Shown: one piece after another, positions 10,906 through 21,508 of the stretch
How positions within the stretch are numbered: position 1 is the stretch's first letter
How the letters are laid out: each line of letters opens with the position of its first letter
Assembly: GCF_030445035.2 (NCBI RefSeq)
Contig: NC_080688.1
Location: 65,009,449-65,073,448, forward strand
Reading direction: 5' to 3'
DNA from: Dasypus novemcinctus
Lineage: Eukaryota > Chordata > Mammalia > Cingulata > Dasypodidae
Length of the DNA stretch: 64,000 nucleotides
Made by a program: the position numbers and the translations under genes
Notes under the pieces: model-generated
What the model was told of the DNA's origin: nothing
Seen by the model: only the letters and a program-made list of their open reading frames with translations
The model's database searches: none

Positions 10906-13435
10906 TTGTCTGCAGAAGATCCCAGCTAGAACGTACATAAACAAAAGGGCTAGTTGGCCCTTCGACTTGCCGGCGGGGATTCTTGTATTCAAAATCTAGC
11001 TAGCTATCCCTTAGGAAAGCAGAGCCCTATAGAGAGGAACACGGAACAGATAAATTTTGACCAAGCGGGAAAAATGGAAGGGTCTCGTACTTGGGACACT
11101 ACCCACAAAGGCAAGTCCAAGAAGGATTCCTGGGAAGTCTTTGATCACCCAGAGCCTTGTGGGCCTCAAAGCAGTGCTGGAAGGGCCAGCCTGGGTGAGG
11201 CAGGCCAGCCTCGTGTCATAACACCAAGAGCAGCAGGTTGGGACTTCCTGGCCATGTGAGCTGGGTCTGGGAAGGCTTCCTCATGGCTACAATGGGGAAG
11301 TTGAGGTAAATGCAGCCCTTCCAGCTCCTCTAAGAGTCTGAGAGGCCACACTCAAAAGCTGGCAACGAGAGGCCAAGTCAGCATTTGAGAAAGAACAGGC
11401 CTTGGGTCTGCAGCCACCGATTTCCTTGCCTCAGCGCCTCTCTGCATTTCAGCAACTGTGATGGAAACTCCCAGCACTCCCTGATTTCCTGAGAAAGCCC
11501 AGCAGACTATTTGCAAGACGGCCTATCGCACGTTGTGATTTTTGGCTAAACGCACACTTTTCCAGACAACCAAGCAACAGATAAGGCTGGAGGAGATGCT
11601 CCGGGGTGAGAGCCTGCCCACAACTGTGTTTGAGGGCCTGCTCAGGCCACCACCCAGAGCTCCCACCCTGACTCCTGGCTTTGTCCTCTGCACTGACAAC
11701 CAGGAACCCAGCACCTACCATGTGTCAGACAACGTATTGGGTGCCTCCTGAGTCAACACCCTTCTTCCTTCCCATAAGCTCCTGGGTTCTGCCTGCTTTC
11801 CTCCTCCCCACCCAGCTGCCACCACCCACTACTCTAGGAAGTCCCTTCCCACCAGACACCCCACTTCTCCATTTCATTGTGATTCCTACCAGCAATTTAT
11901 ATTATAAGGATTTTTTCCTACTAAGTGCAGTGGGGAAACAGATATGAGAGAACAAATTTTTCAACAGAAATTTCAGTCAAGGTCTTACAGAGTTCTCCTA
12001 CTATGACTCCCCAACTTCCCTTTTTCTCCCAACACCCATCCCAGATAGTCACAGGACCTCCTGAGTCCTTGCAACCAGCCCCTGGTCCCAAGGACTCACA
12101 TGGATACTGGGCCATGGGGCTCAGGTAGGCCCTCCTGCAGGTGAGCTTCCATGTGTGGCCCCAGCACTTGCCTTAGCCTCTGACTTGGGGGAAGCCTCTC
12201 TGGCTCTCTCTCTTCTGAGGATCTGCAGCTCTGGCCTTGGGAGGCCCCTTCCACATAGCACCTGTGTGAGAAGAGCTTTTCTTTCTTTGCCTCCCTCACC
12301 TCCCCTAGGAGCCAGAACATCACTCTGCAAGATAACTCCAGAAGCAGATGGCAGAGGAGAAGGGGAAGGGCAACTGTATGCTGAGAAAGAAAACCAAATG
12401 AGCAGAACTTAGAGGATTGTCATTTCAGAGCCCAGGATCTTGTGGATTTGGGCCAAGGTGCCAACAGGACATGGCACATGTCTGGAGAGCTTGAAAAGAG
12501 GAATCTGAAGCCAGGGCCACCCCCAAAGGTGCAGACCCAGGCAGATCCATAGTTTAGTCCTCTTTCAAACTGATCTTCTTTAACTCTTGCTGGCCACTTT
12601 TCAGAGGAGAGGTTGAGGGCTGATGGTTCGGGAAGCAATTCTGCTTGGCCTCCAGGCCTGCAGCCCCGCAAAACCAAAGCCATTTACAGGACACGTCCCA
12701 GCCCAAAGCCATTTAACATGCTCCGTGGCATCACCTTCACCCTGGGAAACTTCCAGAAGTAGAAGTACAGTTTTCTTGTATTACAATCCTCAAAAACATC
12801 AAGATTAATATACTCAGCACCTGCTCACTGCCCTGCCTCTTCATGCAGCTCTTTCTGATACAAAGTCCAGGAAACAGTTCTGATGACAGGAGTTGCCTTA
12901 GAGTGTCCCAGCCCACCCGAGTGGGAGCCAGGCGCTTTGATACCCGGCTCGGCCTCATGAAGGCTAGCTCTACCTGCACAGACATCAGCGGTCAGTCCCA
13001 CCTCACTGCAGCCTGTGTATGTGACTTGAGGGTCCCTCACCCAGCCCCAAGAGTCAGCCTTCTCTTCCTGATGGGAGAGGAGTATTTATTGACTGTGAGT
13101 CGATTTCAAATCTGCATGGCTCCTGGGTTGCCTTGTACATGCATACAGCTGGTGATAAAAGTGAAGTTGCCACCCAGGCCTGTGATCAGCCCTGCAGATG
13201 AGCCCAGTCGGGCAGGGCTGTTTGGCAGCCAAGCCAGGTGGGGAGCTGTGGGCTGGAGTTCTCTGCCTCTCTGTGAGTGTTTTCAGCAGGTGGGATGGGA
13301 AGGGGATAGGCTCACGCTGACAAAAGCTTCCTGGATCTCCTGGGAATGTTGGATCCCCATTCACCCTTTAGGGGTGAAAGATTATTTCTCTAGAATCTGC
13401 CTTCTGCTTTGAGGGTAAATCTTTTTCATTGTTTA
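10906..13435. other. Unique intronic sequence, no gene seen
   Basis: No exon or intact transposon was recognised. Short L2/MIR-like scraps are possible near 11690-11760 but cannot be delimited. The longest open frame (12843-13412, 189 codons) has no recognisable domain. Confidence 0.5.
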
Positions 13436-13942
13436 GTTGGGGGAGTATATTTGGTAAAATACATATAACATAAAATTTACCATTTTAACCATTTTGATGT
13501 GTAGAATTCAGTGGCATTTAGTATATTCTCAATGTGCAACCATCACCTCTTTCTAGTTGCAAAATATTTTCATCACCCATAAAGGAAACTCCATAGCCAT
13601 TAGCAGTCACTCCCCATTCCTCCCAGCACCTGCTGACCACTAATCTGCTTTCTGTCTCCATGGATTTACTTATTCTGGATATTTCATGTAAATGAAACCA
13701 TACAATATGTGACCTCTTGTGAATGGCTTCTCGGCATACAGTTTCCAAGGCCCATCCATGTTATAGCATGTCCCAGCACTTCATTCCTTTTTATTGCCAT
13801 GTAATACTCCCATGTACAGCTTTTGTTTATCCAATCACCAGCTGTTTCCCCCTTTCCACTGTTGTGAATAATGCTACTAGGAAGATCTTGTATACATTTT
13901 TGCTTGAACCCCTGCTTTTCATTCTTATGAAAATTTCAAGTC

Positions 13943-14347
13943 TTATTTTCCTAGGGCTGCCATAACAACATACCACAAACAAGTGGCTTAAAATAACAGA
14001 AATTTATTGTCTCACAGTTCTGTATACTAGAAGTCCAAAATCTAGGTGTCAGCAGGGACACACTTCCTCTGACATTGTAGCATCCTAGCAGTGGCTTGCC
14101 ATCCATCCATGGCGTGACAGAATTTCTGCCTCCATCACATGGCTATCCTGTATCCTACTGGTTGTATCCAAATGTCCTCTCCTAAAAGGATACCAATCAT
14201 ATTGGATTAGAACCCATGCTAATCCAGTCTGCCCTCATCTTCACTAATCCCGTCTTCACAGATCCTATTTCCAAATAGGGTCACATTCGTGAGTCCAAGT
14301 GTTAAGACTTGGACATGGCTTTCTGGAAGACAATTCAATCTATAACA
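13943..14347 (-). mobile_element. MaLR (MLT1/MST-like) solo LTR
   Basis: Its inverse matches the MaLR LTR layout. On the plus strand it runs from 'ctagggctgccataac' through 'acagaaatttattgtctc' and 'ccaaatagggtcacattcg' to 'caattcaatctataaca'. It sits inside an inverted L1. It is non-coding and no internal retroviral sequence accompanies it. Confidence 0.8.
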
Positions 14348-14714
14348 ACATGGGAGTAGAATTGCAGGCTCATCTAGTAATTCAGTGCTTAACTTATTGA
14401 GGAGTTCTCAAACTAACACTTCAGTTGCACCATTTTACATTCCCATGAGTAAAGTATGAGGATTCCAATTTCTCCACATCTTCACCAATCCTTGTTATTT
14501 TCTGTTTTTAAAATAATAAGTATCCTAGTGGGTATCTCATTGTGGTTTTGATTTGCATATCCCTAATGACTAGTGATGTTGAGCATCTTTTCATGTGCTT
14601 ATTGCCCTTTTGTATCTCTTCTTGGAGAAATGACTATCCAAGCCCTTTGTCCATTTTTAAATTGGGTTGCTTCTTTTTGTTGTTGAACTGTAAGAGTTCT
14701 TTATTGTCTTCATT

Positions 14715-15183
14715 TGCCAGGTTGCTATGACAAATACCGCACAGTGGGTTGGCTTAACAGCAGGAATTTATTGTCTCATGGTTTCAAAGACTGAAAGTTC
14801 AAAAACAAAGCATCGGCAAGACCTTGCTGTCTCTTCGAAGTCTGTTGCGTTCTTGTGCTGGCTTGCCACCACCCTGTTTCCTTGGCTCACATCTCTGCCT
14901 CCCCATCACATGATGATCTCTCTCTTCTTGTGTTGGCTCTTCCAGTTCCCACTGGCTTCTGGCTTCTTCCTGTGTGGCCATCTCTGACTCTTAGCTTCCA
15001 GTTTCTTCTCTCTATAAGGCCTCCAATAATATGGATTAAGTCACACTCTAATTCAGAATGCTACAACTTAACTAATAATAATATTTTCCAAAGATCCTAT
15101 TACAAATAAGTTCACACCCTCAGAAATGCACATTCAGATTAAGAACATGTCTTTGTTGGGGCTCCACATTTATCTGCTCTGAG
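14715..15183 (-). mobile_element. Second LTR-like insertion (MaLR-related or lineage-specific)
   Basis: It starts with 'gccaggttgctatgac' and 'ggaatttattgtctc', parallel to the MaLR LTR beside it. The rest has drifted or belongs to another subfamily: 'gataagtcacac'-like and 'ttccaaagatcctatt' blocks, ending near 'gggctccaca'. The family name is uncertain. Confidence 0.55.
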
Positions 15184-15785
15184 TACTAGACCCTTAGCAG
15201 GTATATGATCTGTAAATATTTTTTTCCCATTCTGTGGGTTGTCTTTCACTCTCCTAATAGTATCCTTTGGTGCACAAAAGTTTTTAATTTTGATGAAATT
15301 CAATTTATCTGGTTTTTTTCTTTTGCTGTTTATGCTTCAGTACCATATCTAAGAGGTCATTGCCATATCCAAGGTCATGAAGATTTACCTCTATGTTCTC
15401 TTCTAAGAGTTTCATAGTTGTAGCTCTTATCTTTAGGTCTTTGATGCATTTTGAGTTAATTTTTATATGTGGCATGAGTTAGGAGTCCAACTTTATTCTT
15501 GGATATCCAGTTTTCCTAGCACCATTTGTGAAGGAACTATTCTTTACCCACTGAATACTCTTGGCACCCTTGTCAAAAGTCACTTGATAATCTAAAACTT
15601 CTTTCAAAATAAAGAGGAAAAAAAATCAAGTGACCATAGATGTATGGTTTATCTCTCTCAATTCTATTCCTTTGATCTGTCTATCTTTCTGACAGTACCC
15701 CACTATTTTGATTATTGTAGCTTTGTAGTAAGTTTTGAAATTAGAAAGTTTGAGTCTTCCAACTATGTTCTTTTTCAAGATTGTC

Positions 15786-16020
15786 TTAATTATTTTGTTT
15801 TGTTATTGTTGTTGTTGTTGTTGTTGTTTTGAGGTACTAGGGCCAGGGATTGAAACTGGGACCTTGTATGTGGAAAATCGGCGCTCAACCACTGTGCTCC
15901 ATTGGCTCTCCCGAGTTGGTTTTTTCATTTCTTTGTTTTGTTTTTAGGCAGTACCAGGGATTGAACCCGGGACCTCATACATGGGAAACAGGCACTCAAC
16001 CACTTAAGATACATCCGCTT
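15786..16020 (-). mobile_element. DAS-type SINE (older subfamily), two tandem partial units
   Basis: Two successive inverted tRNA-like segments are present. One has 'gggattgaaactgggacc' and 'cgctcaaccactgtgctcc'; the other has 'gggattgaacccgggacc' and 'cactcaaccacttaag'. A (TTG)n run at about 15802-15828 is the inverted tail of the first. The pattern fits an older xenarthran DAS-SINE subfamily, either as a dimer or as one copy inserted in another. Confidence 0.75.
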
Positions 16021-16535
16021 AACTATTCTATTTATTTACTTTCTGAAGATTTAAATACATATGATACAACATTCAAAAGAGGTGAAATATCACCCTTATA
16101 CCCATGCCCCAGGAAGAAATACCCTGAGACCAGGCAAGGAGGATCCCTGACCCATACCTCAGAGGATCCCACACTTTGGAGTATCTTCCTTGAAATTTCT
16201 AAGTGCCCCTCCAGTGCCTTGGACCTGCCAGGACTGGCAGTGAAGTACGAAGAGACCATTCCAAGCCTGGTCTTGGTCCTGCACGAGTCCCAAACCCTGT
16301 TCTCTCCAGGGCACTCTCTCAACCCCCCAGGTTCCACAAAGAGCCCCAGGACTCATGCTCATGGGATGTCCCCAGCCCTGGTTCCAGGAGGGCAGCCTAG
16401 TGAGGCCATGATTCCCAGTGGCCAAGGTGGAATTTATTTCACAGGACCATTAAATTGGACTGCCAGAATGGTGCTGACATCCACATTTTGAGTGACTAAC
16501 ATTGTTTATATAGAGGTGCTCCCTAAAATAAATAT
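16021..16535. other. Intronic sequence, possible decayed L1, no gene seen
   Basis: A 213-codon open frame (15850-16491) runs from the SINE into this block. Its first third is SINE translation and the remainder has no recognisable domain, so it is not called as a gene. The start, 'ttaaatacatatgatac', resembles old LINE sequence. Confidence 0.4.
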
Positions 16536-17010
16536 TTTCCCCACATCCTATGTGCCTTAAGCAGCCTTGATCCCAGCCACCCAATTCTCCTCCCCAGAGG
16601 CCACCAATATTACCAATTTTTTATTTAGTCTTCCAAAGACAATTTATGCAAGTAAAATGGCAGCAATCAGACAAATTATTCCTGTCTTTTTTTTTTCTTT
16701 TAAATGACTTTGGAGCTCTTTCCATAAGAGCTTTCTCATTCTTTTCTTATGACTGTGTGGTGCTCCATTGTATGAACATAATTATTTAACCAGTCTCCCA
16801 GTTAATAGACATTTGACTTACTTTCAATCCTTTACTTGACAATAGTGCAATAATGACCTTGGTACACATGCCAGATTACATTTGTGAGTTTAGGTAGGAT
16901 AAATTCCCAGAAGTAGAAATGCACTTGTAATCTTAATAGTTATCACATCACCATCTATAGAGTTATGCCCATTTACATTTGCACAAGCACTGTCTGTTTG
17001 CAGATATGCC
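16536..17010 (-). mobile_element. L1M-type LINE 3'-end fragment
   Basis: Inverted L1 3' UTR signatures are present: 'gctccattgtatgaacata', 'gttaatagacatttgac', 'gataaattcccagaagtag', 'cccatttacatttgcac'. It is strongly diverged and non-coding. Confidence 0.75.
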
Positions 17011-17204
17011 AACTGTAATTTTGTGCCTTGTCCCCTCTGGAGAGAGAGCACTGTGTGGGGTGGAACCCCCTCCCACTCACTCTCACCTTTTCAGGTGTGT
17101 GTGTGTTGCGGTGACTTGCAGAGGAGCTGCCTTGTAAGGTTAGCCATATCCCCCTTGCAGCCTCTCCAGATTGCATGGGTATCTGTCACCTCCCAAAGCT
17201 TATC

Positions 17205-17560
17205 CATTCATGAGGAAATAGTTGCCAAGTGCTGGGTGTTGCCAGACACTGTGCCAGATGCTGGGGACACCAAGGAGTAGCCCAGAAGCCCTGCCCTTGG
17301 GGAGTTTGCCTTCTGGTGGGGGAGACAGAAAATAAACAAACAGGCAGACAAGGATGTCAGGGGTAATAAATGCTATGGAGGCAAGTAAAGCTTGGAGGCA
17401 GGTTGAGGTGATCAATTATACCACGGGCTGGTCAAGGAAGGCCTGCCTCCTTGACATTGTGCCATGGTGACATTGGGCAGAGGCCTGAAGGCGGTAAGGA
17501 GCGAGGTCTGTGGCTATGTGGGGACAAATGCACCAAGACGGGAAGTCAAAAACATGGGAG
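17205..17560 (-). repeat. L2 LINE 3'-end fossil
   Basis: The inverted L2 end is recognisable from 'ccagacactgtgccagatg', 'ggggagacagaaaataaac', 'ggtcaaggaaggcctgcc' and 'gggcagaggcctgaagg'. Confidence 0.75.
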
Positions 17561-18069
17561 TACGTTGAGCAAGCACACCCACCTGTCCCTTTGCGTACCC
17601 CATATTTGAGCTGTCCAGGTCCCGCCCCGGCTCCTTCCTTCCAAAATGATTTCTTGTCTGTGTGTCTGCTGTGAGCCCAGTTCTCAGTCAAGTTCTGACC
17701 AATACAAAGAAGAACAGGTACGGTCCCCAGGAGTGTCCCCGGCCCATGGAGCCCACACCACCTGCTGCCCTGACAGCCTGCTCGGGCTTTTGGCAGGTAG
17801 CAAAGACCACCAGTGTCTTCCGCTCTCCTGAGCTAAGTGCTTACTGCTCCTGCCAGATGGCCCTAGCCTAGGCGCACAGGGGGAGGGAGGGGAAGAGGAA
17901 AGGCTGTGTGGAGTTTGGATTTCGAGCTAGCAATGTGAGCAGTTCCCCTGGATTGTGCCTGGTTTCACCCCTCCTTCTTGACAAGTCAAGTCCAGGTCAA
18001 ACACCTCAATGAGGATGCTCACCCCACCCCACCCTGTAAAAAAAATAAAAAATAAAAAAATAGACAGCA

Positions 18070-18200
18070 TACTTTGCAGGAACCAGCATTTCGTGAATCC
18101 CTACAGTTGCCAGGCATTGTGCGGGGTGTGAAACAGGCAGCAGAAATGACCATGGCACAGCCTCTGCCTCCAAGAAGCCAACAGTTCACACTGACAAATA
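18070..18200 (-). repeat. L2 LINE fossil
   Basis: 'ttgccaggcattgtgcggg' followed by 'cacagcctctgcctccaag' corresponds to the inverted L2 3' end. It is short and diverged. Confidence 0.5.
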
Positions 18201-18599
18201 TCTTTTTCCTTATGTGATGTGTCAAGTGGGCAGTAGAGCTGGAAGGGGCTCCATGGACTGGGCAATCTGGAAGGTTCCCAGAAGACAGTGGGAAGAGAGC
18301 TGGGCCTTGACAATGGGGAGAGTGTGGAAAGCAGCCTCCTTGAAACAGAGGCCTCCTGCAGCATAGAAAAGTCAGTGGCGTTCACAAGGCCGGCTGTGGA
18401 GTGAGGGCGCTTGGTGAAATATTCAGCTTTGGAGCCTGAGGCAAAAGTTGCAAATCCTCCCGGAACCCTCTTTCCCTTGCCTGCCACACCCCACCCAGGG
18501 GCACTTGTGGGCAAACCTGACTCTTCTCCCAGCTTCAACCACTGCTGCTGGAGGCCAGGTGCCGCCATCTTGGTTTCCTGGTGTCCACCCTTCCCCTAC

Positions 18600-18985
18600 T
18601 CCCAGCAGGCAGAGTGGGCCACTTAAAGCCTAAGCCAGGCTCTGGCCTGCCTCTGCTCAGAGCCCTGCAAGGCCTCCTGGACCTTGTCTCCTATGGCTCT
18701 CTCCTCTCCTCCAGACCTCCAGCCAAGCTGGCCTCCATGCCCTCCTTCCACAGGCCAAGCCTGCCCTCAGTGCCATTCTTACCCAGTATCTTCCTGTGAC
18801 TTGCTCTCTAGCAATTACGCAGCGCTCTTACCCAGTTGTTTTTCATCACAACACTTATTACCTCCAAGTTTATTGTTTGCACTTCCAGCCTCACTGCAGC
18901 AGGACTTGGTCTTTGTTTCAAGCAGTGAACAGGGCAGGGCCAGAAGCAGGAACTCAACAAATATTTGGGAAGTGAATGAACCACC
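18600..18985 (+). repeat. L2 LINE 3'-end fossil
   Basis: Forward L2 order: a Pyr-rich 'cttgtctcctatggctctc' segment, 'acttattacctccaag', 'gaacagggcagggccag', and the terminal 'caacaaatatttgggaag tgaatgaa' motif that ends L2 elements. Confidence 0.7.
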
Positions 18986-20055
18986 AACCTTTTTTTTTGG
19001 TAGCTCTGTGCTGTTTCTAAAGTGCCACTTCATCATCCCTTGCAATTTGGTCTGGGAACTCTAACATCTGGTGTGGGATTGGGGAGGCCACATTGAGAAT
19101 GAATTGAACAAATTTATAGTCTAAATGGTCTTCACCATTTCGAAAGTCATGCAGAGGTATGCTCATGTTTTACATAATATTTATTGAGAACATACTGCAT
19201 ATAGTTCAAAGATTTCTGTAGATGAAATGTTCCAAACTGTTTCTTCATAAACGCAACCAATAACCTTTTTGTGAAGTCAATTAAGCATTATTGAGTATGC
19301 TTGAGTTGAGGGTTGGGAGTTAATTGTGGCTGAACTGGGACCCTGGGGCTCAGGGATGGTACCCCCCAAACTCTAGGCCTCGGCAGCTTCTGGATTGGCT
19401 TGTGACAGAGCAACTCTGCATCCAGTAGCAGCCAAGCAGAACAGTGCCATGGCAAGGTGGGACCATCCCTCCAGATCAGCAGAAGGGGTAGAAGGGGGAA
19501 GGATTGGGGTTAAGGGGTTGTATCAGAAAGCCAGGCAATGTTCCACAAGTGAAGCAACAAGGCTTCATTGGGGAGAGGGCTAAAACATTCCAGATGTATG
19601 CCCCAGAAAAATGAGCAGAACCTGATATCCCCTTGGCTATGGGGGGCAAGAGAAAAGGAAAATGCCAAAGTTTTTCAGCTAGGAGGTAGGGGGGAGCTGC
19701 TTTGATAAAGACAATGCCATCAAGTCACTGGGAACAGAAGTCCAAGCAGGTGTGGAGCAGTCTAATCTGCATGAGGGAGTCATCTAAGAGTCACAATCCA
19801 AGAGACAAAGTCAAAGGGGCAGGAGCGGATGGAATTGAGGTGAGAAGAAGTCTCAGAATAAATATTTGGGGAGCAAAAAAATGGGGGAATGCCTGTTTTT
19901 AGGAGGAGGGGAATGATAGCCAGCAAAGGGAACAGCAGAAGGATTTCTCCATGGATTTTGGGGGGAACTGGATGCTAGAGCTTCTCTGAGATTATCCCCA
20001 GAAGTTTCAAGCATTCGAGTGGTCAACATGTCAAATGCGCCTGGGGATTGAAGAC
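18986..20055. other. Unique intronic sequence, no gene seen
   Basis: An AT-rich segment at 19060-19300 is followed by purine-rich sequence (19480-20000). No repeat family or exon was recognised. Confidence 0.5.
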
Positions 20056-20125
20056 AGAATGGGTGGGTAGATGGATGGATAGATGGATGGATGGATGGAT
20101 GGATGGATGGATGGATGGATGGATA
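20056..20125. repeat. (GGAT)n tetranucleotide microsatellite
   Basis: About 70 bp of nearly pure gatg/ggat repeats with few interruptions, adjoining the L1 fragment to the right. The purity suggests a length-variable array, unlike the decayed one at 8.4 kb. Confidence 0.95.
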
Positions 20126-20129
20126 GAAA

Positions 20130-20785
20130 AATAACAAGTGCTAGAGAATTGTAGAGAAATCAGAATACTCAACCATTGCTGATAGGAATGAAAAATGGTG
20201 TAGCCACTAAGGAAAAAGTTTGACAGTTCCTCAAAAACTAAACGTAGAATACACATGCCCAGCAATCCCACTCCTAGGAATCGAGAACGCATATTCTCAC
20301 AAACCTTGTACACAAATATTCATAGCAGCAACATTCACAATAGCCAAAGGTTGAAACCACCCCAGTGTCCATCAACCGATCAATGGATAAACAAAATGTG
20401 CTATACACATGCAATGGAGTATTATTTAGCTGTAAAAAGGAATGAAATTCTGACGCATGGCATGATATGGATGAAACTTGAAAAATTATGCTAAGTGAAA
20501 TAAGCCAGGCACAAAAGGCAAACATTGTTTGATTCCACTTATATGAAATATCTAAAATAAGCAAATTCACAGAGATAGGAAGTTGACTGGTGGTTCCCAG
20601 GGGCTGTGGGAGAGGTAAATTGGGACTGAGCACGGGGTTTCTTTTTGGAGTGACGGAAATGTTCTGGAACTAGAAAGTGGTGATAGTGGGACAATATAGA
20701 GAGTATACCTAAAACCATGGAAATATACACTTTAAAGTGATAAAGTTGTGTTATGTGAATTACATCTCAATTTTTAAGTCAGAGG
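20130..20785 (+). mobile_element. L1M-type LINE 3'-end fragment
   Basis: A plus-strand L1 3' end. It contains 'ccattgctgataggaatg', 'cagcaatcccactcctag', 'caacattcacaatagcc', 'ggagtattatttagctg', 'ggatgaaacttgaaaaat' and a terminal 'attacatctcaatttttaa'. It is a decayed non-coding remnant. Confidence 0.9.
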
Positions 20786-21454
20786 GAGAGATTGAGAGGA
20801 GGAAGGTGAGGCAGGTAGAGGGAAGTCTGGATGGGGAATGGCCAGACCCGAGGCTGGGCGGCCTAGTGCAGTCTTAGTTAAAAAGTAGCTCCCACCTCTA
20901 GGGTATCAGCACAGTCATGGTTTGGAAAGTTTAAAATGCTGGGCTAGAGGAGATGAGTGTTTTGATTGCTGAAGGCTTCCTGTAGCCAGAGTCCAAGAAG
21001 GCCGGAGGCAATGACCGTGCCCCCTGACTCGACGGGCAGTCACCCATTGAGAAGTCTTGAACCGCATTTCATTTCCTGAGGATTCTCGCCGACCAGCTTC
21101 TAGCAGCCAAAGACCCCAGCATACTCACTTCTGCCCTCCAACCCAGCTGCAGCCTTTCTCTGCAAACGCCTCCTGTTCCAGCCTCTCGCCTCCTGTTCCA
21201 GCCTCTCGCCTGCCTGGAGTCCACACCGCCTCATCGCTGCCAACCTCCAGCCACTCGGATCCCTCGCGCGAAACCGCTGGCTCCCTCGTGCAGCGGTCCT
21301 TCTGCTCTCCGACCTCTGCGGGCTCTCGCCCTGGCCTAGCCCTGGGAGGTGTTTGTTGCCAGATGATCAGGGCTGGGCGTGGAAGGAGGAGAGCAGGGCA
21401 GGGGCTGCCGAGAGCCGTCCCTAAGCAGTGCTTCCTGTCCCCTCTCCTCCACAG
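20786..21454. other. Unique intron end preceding the CTIF exon
   Basis: No coding exon was recognised apart from the splice acceptor at its right edge. It includes a 20-bp tandem duplication about 250 bp upstream of the exon. Confidence 0.6.
21167..21206. repeat. 20-bp unit tandem duplication
   Basis: The unit CGCCTCCTGTTCCAGCCTCT occurs twice back to back (21167-21186 and 21187-21206), followed by a partial third start. Both copies are identical. The pyrimidine-rich content lies about 250 bp upstream of the splice acceptor. Confidence 0.95.
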
Positions 21455-21508
21455 CTCTTGCAATCTCAGGATGTGAAGGAAGATGCCGTCCTTTGCTGCT
21501 CTATGGAG
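21455..21508 (+). CDS. CTIF: CTIF penultimate coding exon (18 codons)
   Basis: CTIF binds the nuclear cap-binding complex (CBP80/20) and eIF3g. It helps load ribosomes for the first (pioneer) round of translation, which also feeds nonsense-mediated decay; these roles are known for the family. The exon encodes LLQSQDVKEDAVLCCSME, which agrees with the human CTIF C-terminal region as I remember it and lies in the C-terminal MIF4G-type helical domain. The flanking signals are strong: an ACAG acceptor at 21451-21454 after a pyrimidine tract, and a perfect GTAAGT donor from 21509. Both boundaries fall between codons (phase 0), and the frame joins directly to the last exon at 23110. The 54-bp size would allow in-frame skipping. 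The match is by recognition, not alignment. Confidence 0.96.

Larger units (their letters stand above)
13436..15785 (-). mobile_element. Old L1M LINE 3' portion, split into three pieces by two LTR-like insertions
   Basis: Three segments (13436-13942, 14348-14714, 15184-15785) line up as one inverted L1. The first contains 'ccatgtaatactccc' and 'ttgtgaataatgcta', the second 'ttacattcccatgag' and 'tttctccacatcttcacc'. The third contains the ORF2-end signature 'gtctttgatgcattttgag' and 'attctattcctttgatctg'. Together with the two insertions inside it, this gives a clear relative order: L1 first, LTRs later. All reading frames are broken. Confidence 0.85.
1..21454 (+). other. CTIF: CTIF intron upstream of the penultimate exon (partial)
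   Basis: Everything left of the exon at 21455 reads as intron. The residues that should precede this exon in the MIF4G domain were looked for by eye and not found, so the previous exon probably lies upstream of the window. The intron contains only ancient repeats and unique sequence. Its 3' end is a good acceptor: a pyrimidine-rich run ending in ACAG at 21451-21454. The many short open frames here are unconserved-looking, GC-rich and overlap on both strands. Assignment as intron is inference from the downstream exons. Confidence 0.85.

Noticed and set aside
20056-20125. Possible CRISPR-like or minisatellite array.
   Set aside because: Simple 4-bp units without spacers; it is a microsatellite in a mammalian intron.
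1-21454. Search for the preceding CTIF exon.
   Set aside because: No sequence corresponding to the expected upstream MIF4G residues was found by eye; a translated alignment would settle this.
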